Positions 63,971 through 64,000 of a stretch of 64,000 bases of DNA are shown here, in pieces. This stretch comes from Anaerobacillus alkaliphilus (GTDB lineage Bacteria > Bacillota > Bacilli > Bacillales > Anaerobacillaceae): positions 26,687 through 90,686 of the forward strand of contig NZ_QOUX01000030.1 in NCBI RefSeq assembly GCF_004116265.1, given 5' to 3'. Under the pieces are notes generated by a model that saw nothing but the letters and a program-made list of their open reading frames with translations, was not told the origin of the DNA and searched no databases. The position numbers and the translations under genes are program-made. Every line of letters begins with the position of its first letter. Within the stretch, counting starts at the first letter, position 1.

Positions 63971-64000
63971 TTTATGGAGAGTTTGATCCTGGCTCAGGAC
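63971..64000 (+). rRNA. rrs: 16S ribosomal RNA, 5' end only
   Basis: AGAGTTTGATCCTGGCTCAG, the universal 16S start, 30 bases visible; the gene continues past the window. The exact mature 5' end is estimated from the Bacillus pattern. Confidence 0.97.

Overview
The window looks like chromosome of a low-GC, endospore-forming Gram-positive bacterium of the family Bacillaceae. Three things support this. There is a complete sigma-B stress operon in Bacillus subtilis order (rsbR-S-T-U-V-W-sigB-rsbX). It sits in the conserved block rhomboid-acpS-lipoprotein-alr-ndoAI-ndoA-rsb-tex-cmpA-sprT. Sporulation and germination genes are present (GerA/GerB/GerC-type receptor, GerMN lipoprotein, CmpA). The species cannot be fixed from sequence alone; an alkaliphilic Bacillus relative would fit but is not proven.

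Layout. 1-3038: end of a Tad/type II secretion-like operon (ATPase plus two TadB/TadC membrane proteins). 3079-5561 (minus): molybdate-type ABC transporter modABC. 5746-14876: a signalling block made of an Hpt-REC-GGDEF-REC protein, a HEAT-repeat membrane protein, a processive family-2 glycosyltransferase, a lone receiver, a hybrid histidine kinase and a separate OmpR-type two-component pair. 14893-17190: a flavin reductase-like protein, a GerMN lipoprotein, a 47-aa BH0509-family protein and a DUF456 membrane protein. 17335-21356: glycine betaine transporter opuA, interrupted between opuAB and opuAC by a 192-bp mobile element, with a divergent GbsR-type regulator. 21544-23294: sigX/rsiX-like ECF pair. 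23492-26851: membrane hydrolase-like protein, chemoreceptor and short YitT-family protein.

26982-33660 is an arginine/proline catabolism region: regulator rocR faces rocA-rocD-putB-rocF, with a sigma-54 promoter and a strong palindromic activator site between them. Then come mgtE, an MFS transporter, a rhodanese lipoprotein, a second copy of the 192-bp element, a ba3-type cytochrome oxidase (with a perfect FNR/CRP-type palindrome upstream), a ger receptor operon, and an Fe(III) ABC transporter whose two promoters both carry Fur-box-like palindromes. 48240-62414 is the acpS-to-sprT block with alr, the NdoAI/NdoA toxin-antitoxin pair and the sigma-B operon. From 62552 a cluster of ten complete tRNA genes leads into an rRNA operon whose 16S gene starts just before the window ends.

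Points most worth a second look: (1) the 1.35-kb gene-free stretch between acpS and the ydcC-like gene is a decayed NAD(P)HX epimerase/dehydratase (nnr) pseudogene; (2) a 192-bp MITE-like element is present twice, each copy with terminal inverted repeats and its own 8-bp target duplication, and one copy splits the opuA operon; (3) the 5.7-12.7 kb cluster has the parts of a full phosphorelay (hybrid kinase, Hpt, receivers) joined to a c-di-GMP synthase and a polysaccharide synthase, a candidate little-described exopolysaccharide control system; (4) the tRNA-Arg gene carries a duplicated 5' end separated by about 140 bp of foreign-looking sequence.
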